A DNA stretch of 64,000 nt from Methylomarinovum caldicuralii (GCF_033126985.1 NZ_AP024714.1:1054001-1118000); one strand, 5' to 3'; shown: positions 1 through 9,396, counted from the first letter of the stretch. The notes: generated by a model from the sequence alone, not told the origin. Numbers and translations are program-made.

Positions 1-14
1 CATCTTGCGCCTCC
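1..14 (-). promoter_or_regulatory. Ribosome binding site and start codon of a gene leaving the left edge
   Basis: Read on the minus strand, GGAGG is followed by seven bases and an ATG that occupies positions 3 to 1. It lies directly after the mgtE stop codon, so a further gene probably follows mgtE in the same operon. Only its first codon is inside the window, so nothing can be said about the product. Confidence 0.55.
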
Positions 15-15
15 G

Positions 16-1383
16 TTAGAACAACCACAGGGTGGCCAATCCCAGAAAGGCCAGGAAACCGACCACGTCGGTCACCGTGGTCAGTACTACGCCGCCCGCC
101 AGGGCCGGGTCGATGCCCAGCTTGTCCAGCAGCAGTGGAATCATCACCCCGGCGAACGCGGCGCACAGCAGGTTGATGATCATCGCCGCGGCGATCAGCA
201 GGCCGATGTGAAGGGCCTGGAACCAGATGGCGGCGATGATGCCGACCACGATGGCCCACAGCACCCCGTTGATCAGGCCGATGGCGATTTCCCGGGTCAG
301 CAGGGTCCAGACATTGGCCTCGCCGATTTGTTTCAAGGCCAGGGCGCGGATCACCAGGGTCTGGGTCTGGGTGCCGGCGATGCCTCCCATGCTGGCGACG
401 ATGGGCATCAGCACCGCCAGCGCCACTTCCTTCTGGATGGTGGCCTCGAACAGGCCGATGACCCAGGCGGCCAGAAAGGCGGTGACCAGATTGACGCCGA
501 GCCACACCGCCCGCCGCTTGGCGCTTTCGGAAATGGGGGCGAACATGTCGGTTTCTTCCGACAGGCCGGCCTGGCTCATGATGGTGTGTTCGGCTTCGTC
601 GCGGATCACGTCCACCACGTCGTCCACGGTGATGCGGCCGACCAACCGGCCTTCTTCGTCCACCACCGGGGCCGAAACCCAGTCGTGGTGCTCGAATAGC
701 ATCGCCACGTCGGAGGCAGGCAGGGCGGCGGGGATGGCCTCCACATCGGTAAGCATCAGTTCGCGCACGGTCTTGTTCGGGTCGCTGGTGAGCAGCACCG
801 ACAGCGGGAGAATGCCGATCAGCCTGTCGTCCTTGTCCACCACGTAAAGAGCGTCGGTCAGATCCGGCAATTCGCCGCGCTGGCGCAGGTAGCGCAGCAC
901 CACGTCGAGGGTGACGTTCGGGCGCACCGTGATGGTATCGGTGCGCATCAGGCTGCCGGCGGTGTCCTCGGGATAGGTCAGCACCCGCTCCAGACGGCGG
1001 CGGTCGTGGTGGCTGAGGGCCTGGACCACCTTGTCGCGGATGGTTTCCGGCAGGTCCTCGACGATGTCCGCCAGATCGTCGGGGTCGAGGGCCCCGGCGG
1101 CTTCGATCAGGTCCTCGGCATCGGTCTTCTCCAGGGCCTTGATGAGGCTGCCGCGGACCTCCTCGTGCAGTTCCACCAGCACCTCCCCGGCCACTTCCGG
1201 GGGCAGCAGGCGCCAGACCACCAGGCGGTCGGCGGGCTTGAGCGCTTCGAGCAGGTCGGCGATTTCCGCCGGGGTGAGGGCCTGGAGCAGTTGGTTGAGT
1301 TCGGCGAGTTTGCCGGTTTCTAGGTCCTCGGTCAGTTGTTTTAAATGGCGTTCGGTATCGTCGTGTTCGGCGCTGATGGGCAT
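16..1383 (-). CDS. mgtE: Magnesium transporter MgtE
   Basis: A 455-aa inner-membrane Mg2+ channel. Residues about 1-135 form the helical MgtE N domain, about 135-260 a CBS pair that senses cytoplasmic Mg2+, and about 290-455 the five-helix membrane domain. The membrane part has the signature PIVASMGGIAGTQTQT and a TTVTDVVGF segment with the Asp that lines the family pore. An open frame continues upstream to 1596, but that extension is arginine-rich and overlaps murJ. The ATG at 1383 is preceded by AAGGA and gives the normal family length, so I chose it. It is divergent from murJ; the 124-bp gap must hold both promoters. Confidence 0.95.
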   Translation of the reverse strand: MPISAEHDDTERHLKQLTEDLETGKLAELNQLLQALTPAEIADLLEALKPADRLVVWRLLPPEVAGEVLVELHEEVRGSLIKALEKTDAEDLIEAAGALDPDDLADIVEDLPETIRDKVVQALSHHDRRRLERVLTYPEDTAGSLMRTDTITVRPNVTLDVVLRYLRQRGELPDLTDALYVVDKDDRLIGILPLSVLLTSDPNKTVRELMLTDVEAIPAALPASDVAMLFEHHDWVSAPVVDEEGRLVGRITVDDVVDVIRDEAEHTIMSQAGLSEETDMFAPISESAKRRAVWLGVNLVTAFLAAWVIGLFEATIQKEVALAVLMPIVASMGGIAGTQTQTLVIRALALKQIGEANVWTLLTREIAIGLINGVLWAIVVGIIAAIWFQALHIGLLIAAAMIINLLCAAFAGVMIPLLLDKLGIDPALAGGVVLTTVTDVVGFLAFLGLATLWLF

Positions 1384-1467
1384 CGGGATGTTCCTTGGAG
1401 AATACGGGAGAGAAAAACTAATCAATTTTAACAAACAGTTGGGGTGTTCCCGAGGTTTTTCAAGCTT

Positions 1468-1473
1468 TATACT
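1468..1473 (+). promoter_or_regulatory. Probable -10 element for murJ
   Basis: TATACT lies 34 bases upstream of the murJ TTG start in the mgtE-murJ divergent gap. The -35 region (TGTTCC, 17 bases upstream) is poor, so this is a modest prediction. Confidence 0.4.
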
Positions 1474-1507
1474 GCGCTGCGGGTGCCTGTTTCGAGAGGA
1501 AGATCGC

Positions 1508-3058
1508 TTGAGCCGCCGTCTGTTCCGTTCCACCGCCGTCGTCGGCGGCATGACCCTGATCTCGCGGATACTGGGATTCATCCGCGACGTGGTCATCGCC
1601 TATCTGTTCGGGGCCAATGCCGCTACCGACGCCTTTTTCGTTGCCTTCAAGATCCCCAACTTTCTGCGCCGCCTGTTTGCCGAGGGGGCCTTTTCCCAGG
1701 CTTTCGTGCCGGTGATGGCCGAGTACAAGGAGCAGCGGGGCCAGGCCGAGCTCAAGCGTTTCCTCGACCGTACCGCCGGTTCCCTGGCCATGGTGCTGAT
1801 GGCGGTGACGCTGCTGGGGGTGATTGGTGCGCCGTGGGTGATCCTGGTGTTCGCGCCGGGTTTCTCCCGTTCCGGGGAAGTGTATGAGCTGGCGGTGCAG
1901 ATGCTACGGATTACCTTCCCCTATCTGTTCTTCATCGCCTCCACCGCCATGGCCGGGGCGATTCTCAACACCTTTAACCGTTTTGCGGTGCCCGCCTTCA
2001 CCCCGGTTTTGCTCAATCTGTGCCTGATCGCTTCCGCCTGGTGGCTGGCGCCGCAGCTGCCGCAGCCGATCATCGCCCTGGCGTGGGGGGTGTTCGCCGC
2101 AGGCAGCCTGCAACTGCTGTTCCAGTTTCCCGCGCTGTGGCGGCTGAAGCTGCTGCCCAGACTGCGCTGGGGCTTCCACGATCCCGGTGTGCGCAAGATC
2201 CTCAAACTGATGCTGCCGGCCCTGTTCGGGGTGTCGGTGACCCAGATCAACCTGTTGATCGACACCCTGCTGGCCTCGCTCCTGCCCCACGGCAGCATCT
2301 CCTGGCTGTACTATTCCGACCGCCTGGTGGAATTTCCCCTCGGGGTGTTCGGCATCGCCCTGGCGACGGTGATCCTGCCCAATCTGTCCAAGGACTGGGC
2401 CGCCGGCCGCCGGGAGGATTTCTCCCGCGCCATCGACTGGGCCCTGCGCTGGGTGGTCCTGATCGGCCTGCCGGCGGCGGCGGGCCTGGCGGTGCTGGCC
2501 AGGCCCATTCTGGCGACCCTGTTCCAGTACCGCGCCTTCACCGCCCACGACGTCCACATGGCCGGTCTGAGCCTGACGGCCTACGCCGTAGGGCTGGTCG
2601 GTTTCATCCTGGTGAAGATCCTGGTGCCCGGTTTCACCGCGCGCCAGGACACCCGAACCCCGGTGCGCTTCGGGGTGGCGGCGATGGTGGTCAACATCGT
2701 ATTGAACCTAGGCCTGATCGGCTGGCTGGCCCACGCCGGCCTGGCCCTGGCGACGTCGCTGGCGGCCTGTGTCAACGGAGGGCTGTTGTTGAGGCGGCTG
2801 AGACGGCTGGGGGTTTATCGGCCCGGGCCGGGGTGGTGGGGATTGTTGCTGCGGGTGGTGGTCGCCAACGGCGTCATGGCGGCCTGCCTGTATTATACCG
2901 CCCGGGAATTTTCCTGGACGGAGCTATCACGCCCGGAGCTTCGCTTGGTGCGGCTGATCCTTTTGATCGGGCTGGGTGTCTCTGTTTATGGCGGCAGCTT
3001 GTGGCTTGTGGGGTTGCGGTTGCGGCACCTACAGGGAAAGCACCCGGCCTTTGGGTAA
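1508..3058 (+). CDS. murJ: Lipid II flippase MurJ
   Basis: A 516-aa polytopic inner-membrane protein of the MurJ/MviN family, which moves lipid-linked peptidoglycan precursor to the periplasmic face. The N-terminus has the family pattern: a short basic segment, then GGMTLISRILGFIRD and the region ending NFLRRLFAEGAFSQAF. About 14 hydrophobic segments follow. The frame is open from 1031, but the upstream part is serine-rich and overlaps mgtE. The TTG at 1508, after GAGAGGAAG, gives the usual 510-525 aa length and the expected N-terminus. In many gammaproteobacteria murJ lies near rpsT or ribF; neither is here. Confidence 0.94.
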   Translation: MSRRLFRSTAVVGGMTLISRILGFIRDVVIAYLFGANAATDAFFVAFKIPNFLRRLFAEGAFSQAFVPVMAEYKEQRGQAELKRFLDRTAGSLAMVLMAVTLLGVIGAPWVILVFAPGFSRSGEVYELAVQMLRITFPYLFFIASTAMAGAILNTFNRFAVPAFTPVLLNLCLIASAWWLAPQLPQPIIALAWGVFAAGSLQLLFQFPALWRLKLLPRLRWGFHDPGVRKILKLMLPALFGVSVTQINLLIDTLLASLLPHGSISWLYYSDRLVEFPLGVFGIALATVILPNLSKDWAAGRREDFSRAIDWALRWVVLIGLPAAAGLAVLARPILATLFQYRAFTAHDVHMAGLSLTAYAVGLVGFILVKILVPGFTARQDTRTPVRFGVAAMVVNIVLNLGLIGWLAHAGLALATSLAACVNGGLLLRRLRRLGVYRPGPGWWGLLLRVVVANGVMAACLYYTAREFSWTELSRPELRLVRLILLIGLGVSVYGGSLWLVGLRLRHLQGKHPAFG

Positions 3059-3086
3059 GAGCGACTGATGCGCCATGCTCTGATGT

Positions 3087-3653
3087 TCAGGATTCATCGT
3101 CTTCATATTGCACCCGCAGCACGATCGTGTCGTGGAGCATGTCCACATTTTCCGGGTGAACGTTGCACACCTTCAGACCCGTGCGCTCCCGGAGCTCCGG
3201 GATGAGCTGCGCTTCGGCAGGAAGCGTACTGCGATCGTAAAGAATCCGCGTGGTTTTGCGTCTGGGCAGAAACCAGGGGGTTGCCGTGAGCGGCAACAGG
3301 CCCAGGAGGCCCAGTTCAACTGCCGCGAGATAGGCGGGGGGCAGGGGGGCGGCGGCGTTCAGGACTGCGGCGCCGATGGCGGTGAAAAGCAGGGTCATTT
3401 GGGGCAGGGTAATGCTCTCGGCGCGATAGCGGAAGATGGAGAAGATGGCAAACAGGCCAAAGGCGAAACCCATGGAAAGCGGCAGCGACTTGAGCCAGTA
3501 GCCTACCAGAAAAGTGACGTTGCCGAGCATGAAGCTGACGACATGGGTGTCCCTGTCGTCGCTGACATAGCGGTATCCCAGGCGGGAGAGGCCGAAGGCG
3601 GCGCCCAGCTGGATCGCCAGATGCAGCAGAAAGTCGGTAACGGACGAGGTCAT
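3087..3653 (-). CDS. DUF4956 membrane protein
   Basis: A 188-aa protein with about four hydrophobic segments in the first 130 residues and a soluble C-terminal tail, matching the DUF4956 pattern. In other bacteria such proteins are commonly encoded beside a VTC-domain protein, as here. The start codon overlaps the stop of the VTC gene (ATGA at 3650-3653), so the two are translationally coupled. A longer frame reaches 4091 but would lie within the VTC gene. Function is unknown; a role as membrane partner of the VTC domain is inference from gene order. It is the last gene of the minus-strand unit and converges on murJ, 28 bp away. Confidence 0.8.
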   Translation of the reverse strand: MTSSVTDFLLHLAIQLGAAFGLSRLGYRYVSDDRDTHVVSFMLGNVTFLVGYWLKSLPLSMGFAFGLFAIFSIFRYRAESITLPQMTLLFTAIGAAVLNAAAPLPPAYLAAVELGLLGLLPLTATPWFLPRRKTTRILYDRSTLPAEAQLIPELRERTGLKVCNVHPENVDMLHDTIVLRVQYEDDES

Positions 3654-4378
3654 AGCGAGGCGGCTTTGCGGAGCACGGAGCGGAAGTTGGCCTTCGGCAG
3701 CGGCAGGGGCGAGAGGCTCAGACTCAGGCAGTACTTGCTGAAACTGGACGGCCGTAATCGCAGGCGCTGTCGCGCCTGCTGCAGCAGAATGCCGGTGGTG
3801 GCCGGGGCGTGCAAGGGTGCCTTGATTTCCAATACCGCCAGCGGAGGGAAGTCGATGGGGGTGCCGTCTGGGCGTAACCACGCCTTTAGGTTCCAATCGA
3901 TGGTCAGGCGCAGAGAATCGTACCTCAGCGCGATGCGGTCGTATTCGTTGAGGAGGACAGGACGCCAAAGCTGACCGCCTTGTTCCAGATGACCGGGGCA
4001 GGCGGAAACCGGCCGCCGGCGTTTGTGGGTGATATCCGGGCGGCGTTTGTATTTTTCTTCCAGAAACAGAGCGCCGCTGCTGACATAGCACCGTACCCGG
4101 AATTTATAGCGGGGAAGGCCGCCGCAGTGGTGGCGGCGGTAAGCGCCGAAACGGCCGGTGTCGAAGTAGAGGGTCCGGTAACGTTGCCGCCGCTGCCGGT
4201 CAATTTCGATAACCTGGCATTCTGACGCCATAATCTCCAGGAGCGATGGGATTGCCTCCGGTCTCAACAGGAACTTGCGCTCCCGGCGCAGGGAAAAACC
4301 GCCATCGGGGGTTTTTCCCAAAGCAACGCCCTTCATCCGCATCAGCTTCTCGGCGATAGCCGTCCCCAACGCGGTCAT
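3650..4378 (-). CDS. VTC-domain protein (polyphosphate polymerase-like)
   Basis: A 242-aa cytoplasmic protein of the VTC fold, the triphosphate-tunnel fold of the yeast Vtc4 polyphosphate polymerase. Features that fit are RRERKFLL near residue 30, a basic region around RRQRYRTLYFDT, LEEKYKRR, the segment RIALRYDSLRLTIDWNL, and the late ILEIKAP-type strand (here AVLEIKAP). These basic and acidic residues normally line the tunnel. The ATG at 4378 overlaps the stop of the upstream gene (ATGA), which supports the start; MRMKG, 12 residues later, is an alternative. Polymerase activity is known for Vtc4 but is not shown for most bacterial members. Confidence 0.8.
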   Translation of the reverse strand: MTALGTAIAEKLMRMKGVALGKTPDGGFSLRRERKFLLRPEAIPSLLEIMASECQVIEIDRQRRQRYRTLYFDTGRFGAYRRHHCGGLPRYKFRVRCYVSSGALFLEEKYKRRPDITHKRRRPVSACPGHLEQGGQLWRPVLLNEYDRIALRYDSLRLTIDWNLKAWLRPDGTPIDFPPLAVLEIKAPLHAPATTGILLQQARQRLRLRPSSFSKYCLSLSLSPLPLPKANFRSVLRKAASL

Positions 4379-6747
4379 CGGACCCAGGGCCGGGCCTGTT
4401 TGATGGCCAGATGGCCGCGGCTGCCGTCGTCGGTTTCGGTGATCTTGAACTCGATCTCGATGGCGAAATCGTCTCCACCGCCGTAGCGTTTTTTGAAATG
4501 GTGGTGGATGAGGGTCAGGTAATGGCGCAACTGCGCGATCTCTTCCGGGCGCAGCACCGTTCCCGAAACCGGCTGACCGTAGACTTCGGTGACGTTGCTG
4601 TGGCGCAGGTAAAGGGTCTCCCAGGTGTCGGTGTCTTCCGCCCCCGGCAGCCGGACCAGCAGGAACTCGTCCGGGACGGGAGAAACCGTCTCGCCGCCGA
4701 TTTCCACCGGTTCCGGGTTGGTGACCGAGATTTCCCCGTACTGGGCGTTGACGGTGAAACCGGGCCACCCGGGATTGTAGAGATTCGCGCTCACGGCCAC
4801 GCCGTTGGCCTGCTCGTCACCGTAGTTGGGATGGATCAGCACTCCCATGTAGGTATGCAGGTGATCCACGCGCCAGAACGCCCGCTCCTCGAACGCCGCC
4901 TCGCTCCACAGGCTGGCCCAGACCTTCTTGACGCTCTCGATCAGCGGGCCTTCGTCGGCCTTGTGGGTGGTCGAATGATACAGGCCGGCGCCGTTGAAGC
5001 CGGGTAGGTCTTCGTTGTTGGTGCTGGAGCGGCAGCGCAGCGACTGGTGGAAAGGCGGCCCTTCGGGTTCCCAGAAACGGCGGACGGTCTCGATGGCGGC
5101 GATCAGGTCGTCCGGCGCCTCGCCTTTTTTGATGCGCTTGCGCAGGGCCTTGAGCTGGGCGCTGCGGTATTCCGGGTCGTCCTGGAATCGGGAATCGGCC
5201 AGTAACGCCTGGACCTGATCGTAAAAGGAAGGCCCGTGCTCCCCCTCCGGACACAGGGCCGTCTGCGCTTCGCCGCAGCGGGGCAGGGCCATGAAGCGGT
5301 CGTAGAGGGAAAAGGGGAGGGCGTAGCCGTCGGGCGCCACGCCTTCCGGGAGGATCTTCCCCAGCTCGGCGACGTTGGCGGCCTTGACCCCAAAGGCGCG
5401 CCAGTCGGAAAAGCCAATGTCCGCCAGCGGCAGCGGTTCGGTGACGCTCAGATCGTATTCCGGCACTTGGAGCTGAGCCGGCCGCAGGCTGTCGAGCCAG
5501 GCTTGCGCGTCCGCCTCGCTCGCCGGTTCCAGGCGGATGCCGTCGGCATCGGCGTGAAAATGCACCCATTGGCCGATAAGGGGGGCGATGTCAGGACGGG
5601 TGGCGGCGTTTCGCAGATAGACGTTGGGCCGGTGGTCCTGCTTGGCCCGCAAGTTGATGTGGGACAGGGTGGTCTGGGGCGTCTCGGTGAGGATGCCGGC
5701 CACCCGTCCCAGGTCGTTGGGGATGTAGGTGAAGATGGCGACATCGCGGGCCGAGGGAAACGGGTCGCCCGGCCGCACCAGCCGCAGACGGCCATAGCTG
5801 TCGCCGGGGTTGAGGACGGCGCTGTCGGTGTCCGCGAAAAGCTCGGTGGAAAACACCACCGGAATGCCGGCATCGGCAAGCGCTTCGCCGGATTCGCGGG
5901 CCAGGGTTTCCTGGGTGAGCCCCAGGGGGTGATAGCTCAAACGGTCGGCAGCGAACGGCATGGCCTGGCGAAGCAGGCGGAAAGCTGTACGGATGCCGGA
6001 GACGGGCACCGGGTCGGTAGGCCAAAACTCCAGCGCGTAGCGGTTGTTCTGAGGGTAGTGGACCACCGAGCCGACCAGGTTGCGCCGTCCCTGACTGAAG
6101 TAACTGACGGCGTTGAAGCGGGCGATCGCTTCGTCCTTTGCCAGCTCGGGATACCACCCCAGCGCTTCATGGACGAAATCGAAGTGAAGCGGGTAGCGGC
6201 GGCTGTTCTGGAAGTGGAGCAGCGGGTGGTCGGTGTCGATGTCGGTGATGACGAACTTGACCTCTTCGGCACCGCCGATTCCCGTACCGGTTGCCAATTG
6301 GGAGAAGTCCTCTGGGTTCCATAGCCGCAGCCGGCCGTCGGTCTCCGGCAGGTATCGGTAACCGGGAGCGCCGTTTTCCGGATAAGCCTCGGTCACCAGG
6401 AATTGCATCCCCGCAAGGCTTGGAACCTGGCTCAGGCGTATTTGAAATCGGGGGGCGCCGGGGCGTTCGGCGAGTATCACCGGTAGCTGGACCGTCCCGG
6501 TGGCGGCGTCGTAAACGGGGCTGTCCGCGGGCGCCTGGTTGCAGACGGGCAATTCAGTGAGCGCGAATTGCCAGCGCGCTTCGGCAAGACGCTCGAGGGG
6601 GACATCGCAATAGGCGGTCTGTCCGGCGATGACGCTGGGCACGGTCAGGGTGGCGTCGCTGTCGTGGTAGGCGGCCGGCGCGGCGGCATGGAGGGAAGGA
6701 CAGGAAAGTGCGGCCATCGCCAGGACGGCCGCCGGTCGGATGTTCAT
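4375..6747 (-). CDS. Secreted PEP-synthase-like ATP-grasp (PPDK_N) protein
   Basis: A 790-aa protein with a signal peptide (about residues 1-22, ending LHAAAPA). The second half resembles the nucleotide-binding domain of PEP synthase and pyruvate phosphate dikinase: VKAANVAELGK, then CRSSTNNEDLPGFNGAGLYH and a WASLWSEAAFEERAFWR segment. The roughly 400-residue first half is not recognised. The histidine swivelling domain and the PEP/pyruvate barrel of the true enzymes are absent. The predicted export is odd because ATP is not freely available outside the cytoplasm. The start overlaps the stop of the FG-GAP gene, and the end overlaps the start of the VTC gene (both ATGA), so this is one operon. 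Function unknown. Confidence 0.8.
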   Translation of the reverse strand: MNIRPAAVLAMAALSCPSLHAAAPAAYHDSDATLTVPSVIAGQTAYCDVPLERLAEARWQFALTELPVCNQAPADSPVYDAATGTVQLPVILAERPGAPRFQIRLSQVPSLAGMQFLVTEAYPENGAPGYRYLPETDGRLRLWNPEDFSQLATGTGIGGAEEVKFVITDIDTDHPLLHFQNSRRYPLHFDFVHEALGWYPELAKDEAIARFNAVSYFSQGRRNLVGSVVHYPQNNRYALEFWPTDPVPVSGIRTAFRLLRQAMPFAADRLSYHPLGLTQETLARESGEALADAGIPVVFSTELFADTDSAVLNPGDSYGRLRLVRPGDPFPSARDVAIFTYIPNDLGRVAGILTETPQTTLSHINLRAKQDHRPNVYLRNAATRPDIAPLIGQWVHFHADADGIRLEPASEADAQAWLDSLRPAQLQVPEYDLSVTEPLPLADIGFSDWRAFGVKAANVAELGKILPEGVAPDGYALPFSLYDRFMALPRCGEAQTALCPEGEHGPSFYDQVQALLADSRFQDDPEYRSAQLKALRKRIKKGEAPDDLIAAIETVRRFWEPEGPPFHQSLRCRSSTNNEDLPGFNGAGLYHSTTHKADEGPLIESVKKVWASLWSEAAFEERAFWRVDHLHTYMGVLIHPNYGDEQANGVAVSANLYNPGWPGFTVNAQYGEISVTNPEPVEIGGETVSPVPDEFLLVRLPGAEDTDTWETLYLRHSNVTEVYGQPVSGTVLRPEEIAQLRHYLTLIHHHFKKRYGGGDDFAIEIEFKITETDDGSRGHLAIKQARPWVR

Positions 6748-8315
6748 CGTACGGTTTCCAGCTGGAAGGTCAGGGAAGGCGTATCGGCGATCTGGCGTAG
6801 ATCGACAGTGAAAATATCCGAGTGGCCGTCGGAGAAACGTACGCTTACCGAGGGAACATGCAGGCGGCCGCTGTCTGGCAGGTAGCGGGCCGGGTGGGCC
6901 GGCGCTTCTGTGGGCGTCAGCTCCTGGAGCCGGAACCGCCAGCCGGGCGCCTGGAGATCGTGGGTCAAGACCGCCCGGTACCAGCTTTGGCCGGCTTTCC
7001 AGATGCCCACGCCGTCGAGTATCAGGCGTCCGTCGCCGAAGTTGAAGCGAGCGGAAGGTGGAGGCGCCGGGGAGCCGGTGCGGAAGACGGCGCCGGCGGC
7101 GCTTTCCCCCAGACGCCTGCCGGGAGCGCCGATCCACAGGTCTTCACCGGCCACCGCCAGACTGGCACCGAACAGGTCGTAAGTCTGGCCTTGCGCCAGT
7201 TCCAGGGGGGTATCCTGCCAGACTTCCACAGTCTGGCTGAAGCGATGGACCACTCCGGTACGGAAACGATGGCCGGTCTCCCGCGGTGCGCCGACCAGTA
7301 ATCGTTTCCCCTGCCAGGCCAGAGCTGCGCCGAATCGGCCGTCTTCGCTTGGATGGTCTGATGCCAGAATGAGCTGCGGCTGCCACCGGGAGCCGTCGTA
7401 GCCGTAGAGATAGACGACGCCGGCGCTCAGGGTGTCGCCCACGTCCTTGCCGGGAGAGCCGACGGCCAGCTTGCCGTCCCGCAACGCCAAGGCCGCACCG
7501 TAACCTTGGAGGCATTCGGCATCTTCCGGCGCCAGGGTCGCTGCCGGCGCTGTGGCGCCGGCAGCCAGTTCGGAAAGACGATACAGATATACCACCCCCA
7601 CATCTTCGCCACAGAAGGGCGCATCCCCCTTGGCGATGGCGAAGGCATGGGCGGAAAGGTCCCCGGCAGGGACGATGCGGCCCTGAAACGGAGTCACGTC
7701 CCGGGCCGGTGCGCCCACGGCGAGCCAGTCTCCGGCCATTGCCAGGGATGCGCCATAGTCTGCCTGGAATTCTCCCTGGGGGTCGGCCACGCGCTGGATC
7801 AGGGTGCAGTGCGCCTGGCAACGGTACAGGAAAACCGCACCGCCGACGTCCGCACCCGGCGCCCCTACCGCCAGCCACTCTCCGTCTGCCGCCAGCGCTG
7901 CTCCAAAGCGGTCTCCGCTCCCGCCATCCGGCGCTTGCAAGGTTTCCTGGCGTTGCCACCGGCCCGTGTGGTCGTTTCGGTAGCGATGCACCTGGCCGCC
8001 GTTTTCCCCGTCCGGGGCGGCGACCGCCAAACCGGCCGTCGATAAGGCGACCCGTTTTCCGAAACCGGGGGCATCGGCACGCAAAACGGCCGCCTCGCCC
8101 CACAGGCCGGGACGGGGATAGTCCCGTTCGTAGACGATCACCCGCCCTGAAGCAGCCACGGCGGCGCTGTCTGCCGTTAACGCCAGGGACTGGCCGAAAC
8201 GGCGGTTGTCGGCGGGGTCGGTGGGTAGCAGCCGTTGGGTGCGATCCAGTTCCCCGGAACCTGCGGCGTAGCTCAAAGCGAACAGCAGCAGGACGACCGG
8301 ACGACGGCGGTACAA
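6744..8315 (-). CDS. Secreted seven-repeat FG-GAP beta-propeller protein
   Basis: A 523-aa protein that starts with TTG at 8315, two bases after the stop of the preceding gene. It has a hydrophobic N-terminus typical of a signal peptide (LLLFALSYAAG). Seven FG-GAP type repeats follow, each with an FGxxLA or YGxxLA strand and an LAVGAPG-like strand; examples are FGAALAADGEWLAVGAPG and YGAALALRDGKLAVGSPG. Seven repeats predict one closed propeller of the integrin-alpha type, occupying about residues 35-410. The last 110 residues are a separate region without a recognised domain. Such propellers usually bind proteins or glycans at the cell surface. It is cotranscribed with the secreted ATP-grasp-like gene. 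Confidence 0.85.
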   Translation of the reverse strand: MYRRRPVVLLLFALSYAAGSGELDRTQRLLPTDPADNRRFGQSLALTADSAAVAASGRVIVYERDYPRPGLWGEAAVLRADAPGFGKRVALSTAGLAVAAPDGENGGQVHRYRNDHTGRWQRQETLQAPDGGSGDRFGAALAADGEWLAVGAPGADVGGAVFLYRCQAHCTLIQRVADPQGEFQADYGASLAMAGDWLAVGAPARDVTPFQGRIVPAGDLSAHAFAIAKGDAPFCGEDVGVVYLYRLSELAAGATAPAATLAPEDAECLQGYGAALALRDGKLAVGSPGKDVGDTLSAGVVYLYGYDGSRWQPQLILASDHPSEDGRFGAALAWQGKRLLVGAPRETGHRFRTGVVHRFSQTVEVWQDTPLELAQGQTYDLFGASLAVAGEDLWIGAPGRRLGESAAGAVFRTGSPAPPPSARFNFGDGRLILDGVGIWKAGQSWYRAVLTHDLQAPGWRFRLQELTPTEAPAHPARYLPDSGRLHVPSVSVRFSDGHSDIFTVDLRQIADTPSLTFQLETVR

Positions 8316-8317
8316 AC

Positions 8318-9145
8318 TCAGGCTCCGCCGTTATCGGTGGGGGTGTCCTCGCCGTGATGGTGGCTGCCGTGGATGGGGGTGTCGAGCACCATTTGTTTCA
8401 TGTGTTCCACTTCCTCATCGAGGGGTTCGATGGTGACGAAAAGCCCCTCGCCGCATCGGGCCGGTAACGGATTGGTTGCCAGGTTCCGTTCGATCACATG
8501 GCGGAAATTTTTGCTGCGGAGGGTGGGTTCGCCGGTCGCGATCTCCCCGGCGGCCGGGTCGATGGGGTCGCAACGCATCACGACCGGGGTGACGACCTGC
8601 AGTTTGGCCAGGCAGCTGTCAGGATGGAAGGAAGGCAGCTCGAAACCGATGCCGGGGGTGACCAGGTCGGTGCCGGGGACATAGTCCAAGGTCTTGATCA
8701 TGCCGGTGGTGTGGTCGAACTTGTGGATGGCCCGCACCCGCCAGAGGATGTAGCGGGTGTCGGTGGTGCTGTTGCGGCTGCCGTAAGGTGCGACTTCGTC
8801 CCGGATGACCTCCATGGCGAAGACGGCGCCGTCGTTCATGGAGGGGACGGTGCCCATGAGCGGGTTGGCGGGATAGGTTTCCGGACCGCGGCGGCTTTTG
8901 GAAATCAGATAGTTTTCCTGGGGGAACGCGACGATGACCGGATCGTTGTCGCCGATGCTCACTTTGACCTGAGGTCCTGCGGGCACAGCCAGCCCGACCA
9001 GGGTCAGCCCTTGTGATTCTCCCCGGCAATTAGGGTGAATGAGCGTCGTTTCCCGACCGCCTTCGGAAAAGGTGGCGGCCGAGACGGGCAGGCTGGCCAG
9101 GAGCAATAACGGGGCGGTGATGGCGGTGTAAGCGATGGATTTCAT
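8318..9145 (-). CDS. Secreted protein of unknown function, His-rich tail
   Basis: A 275-aa protein with a clear signal peptide (ending PVSAATF, about residue 24). The mature part has four cysteines (in HPNC, DSCLA, MRCDP and ARCGE), enough for two disulfides. The tail HGSHHHGED could bind metal. No family is recognised. It is the first gene of the five-gene unit running down to 3087 and is divergent from the 930-aa cytochrome gene across 304 bp. Its start is the first Met before the signal peptide. Its place beside both the envelope operon and the cytochrome cluster leaves its allegiance open. Confidence 0.75.
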   Translation of the reverse strand: MKSIAYTAITAPLLLLASLPVSAATFSEGGRETTLIHPNCRGESQGLTLVGLAVPAGPQVKVSIGDNDPVIVAFPQENYLISKSRRGPETYPANPLMGTVPSMNDGAVFAMEVIRDEVAPYGSRNSTTDTRYILWRVRAIHKFDHTTGMIKTLDYVPGTDLVTPGIGFELPSFHPDSCLAKLQVVTPVVMRCDPIDPAAGEIATGEPTLRSKNFRHVIERNLATNPLPARCGEGLFVTIEPLDEEVEHMKQMVLDTPIHGSHHHGEDTPTDNGGA

Positions 9146-9267
9146 TGTGTTTGTACCCTCTGGTTGATTGTGCGGAAAAACGCATTAGGTGATAAAGCAA
9201 ATTGCATGCCGTGAAAAACACCAGAAAATCCAGTCAGTTGGGAAGACGCAATGTGCCCTTGTGTAGC

Positions 9268-9291
9268 ATATGCCGCATGTTTGCGGCATAT
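9268..9291. promoter_or_regulatory. 24-bp palindrome, operator-like
   Basis: ATATGCCGCA and TGCGGCATAT are perfect 10-bp arms around the spacer TGTT. It lies 123 bp upstream of the minus-strand gene start and 158 bp upstream of the plus-strand cytochrome start. No T-run follows, so a dimeric repressor or activator site is more likely than a terminator. The regulator is unknown. Confidence 0.5.
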
Positions 9292-9396
9292 TCCACGTTT
9301 TCCATTTCCGCGCATCCGCATACACGGCCTGCAATCTATTTGAATTCAATGCGTAAGAAAAATTGGACCGGATTTTGCCAGATAGAAATCCAGGGC

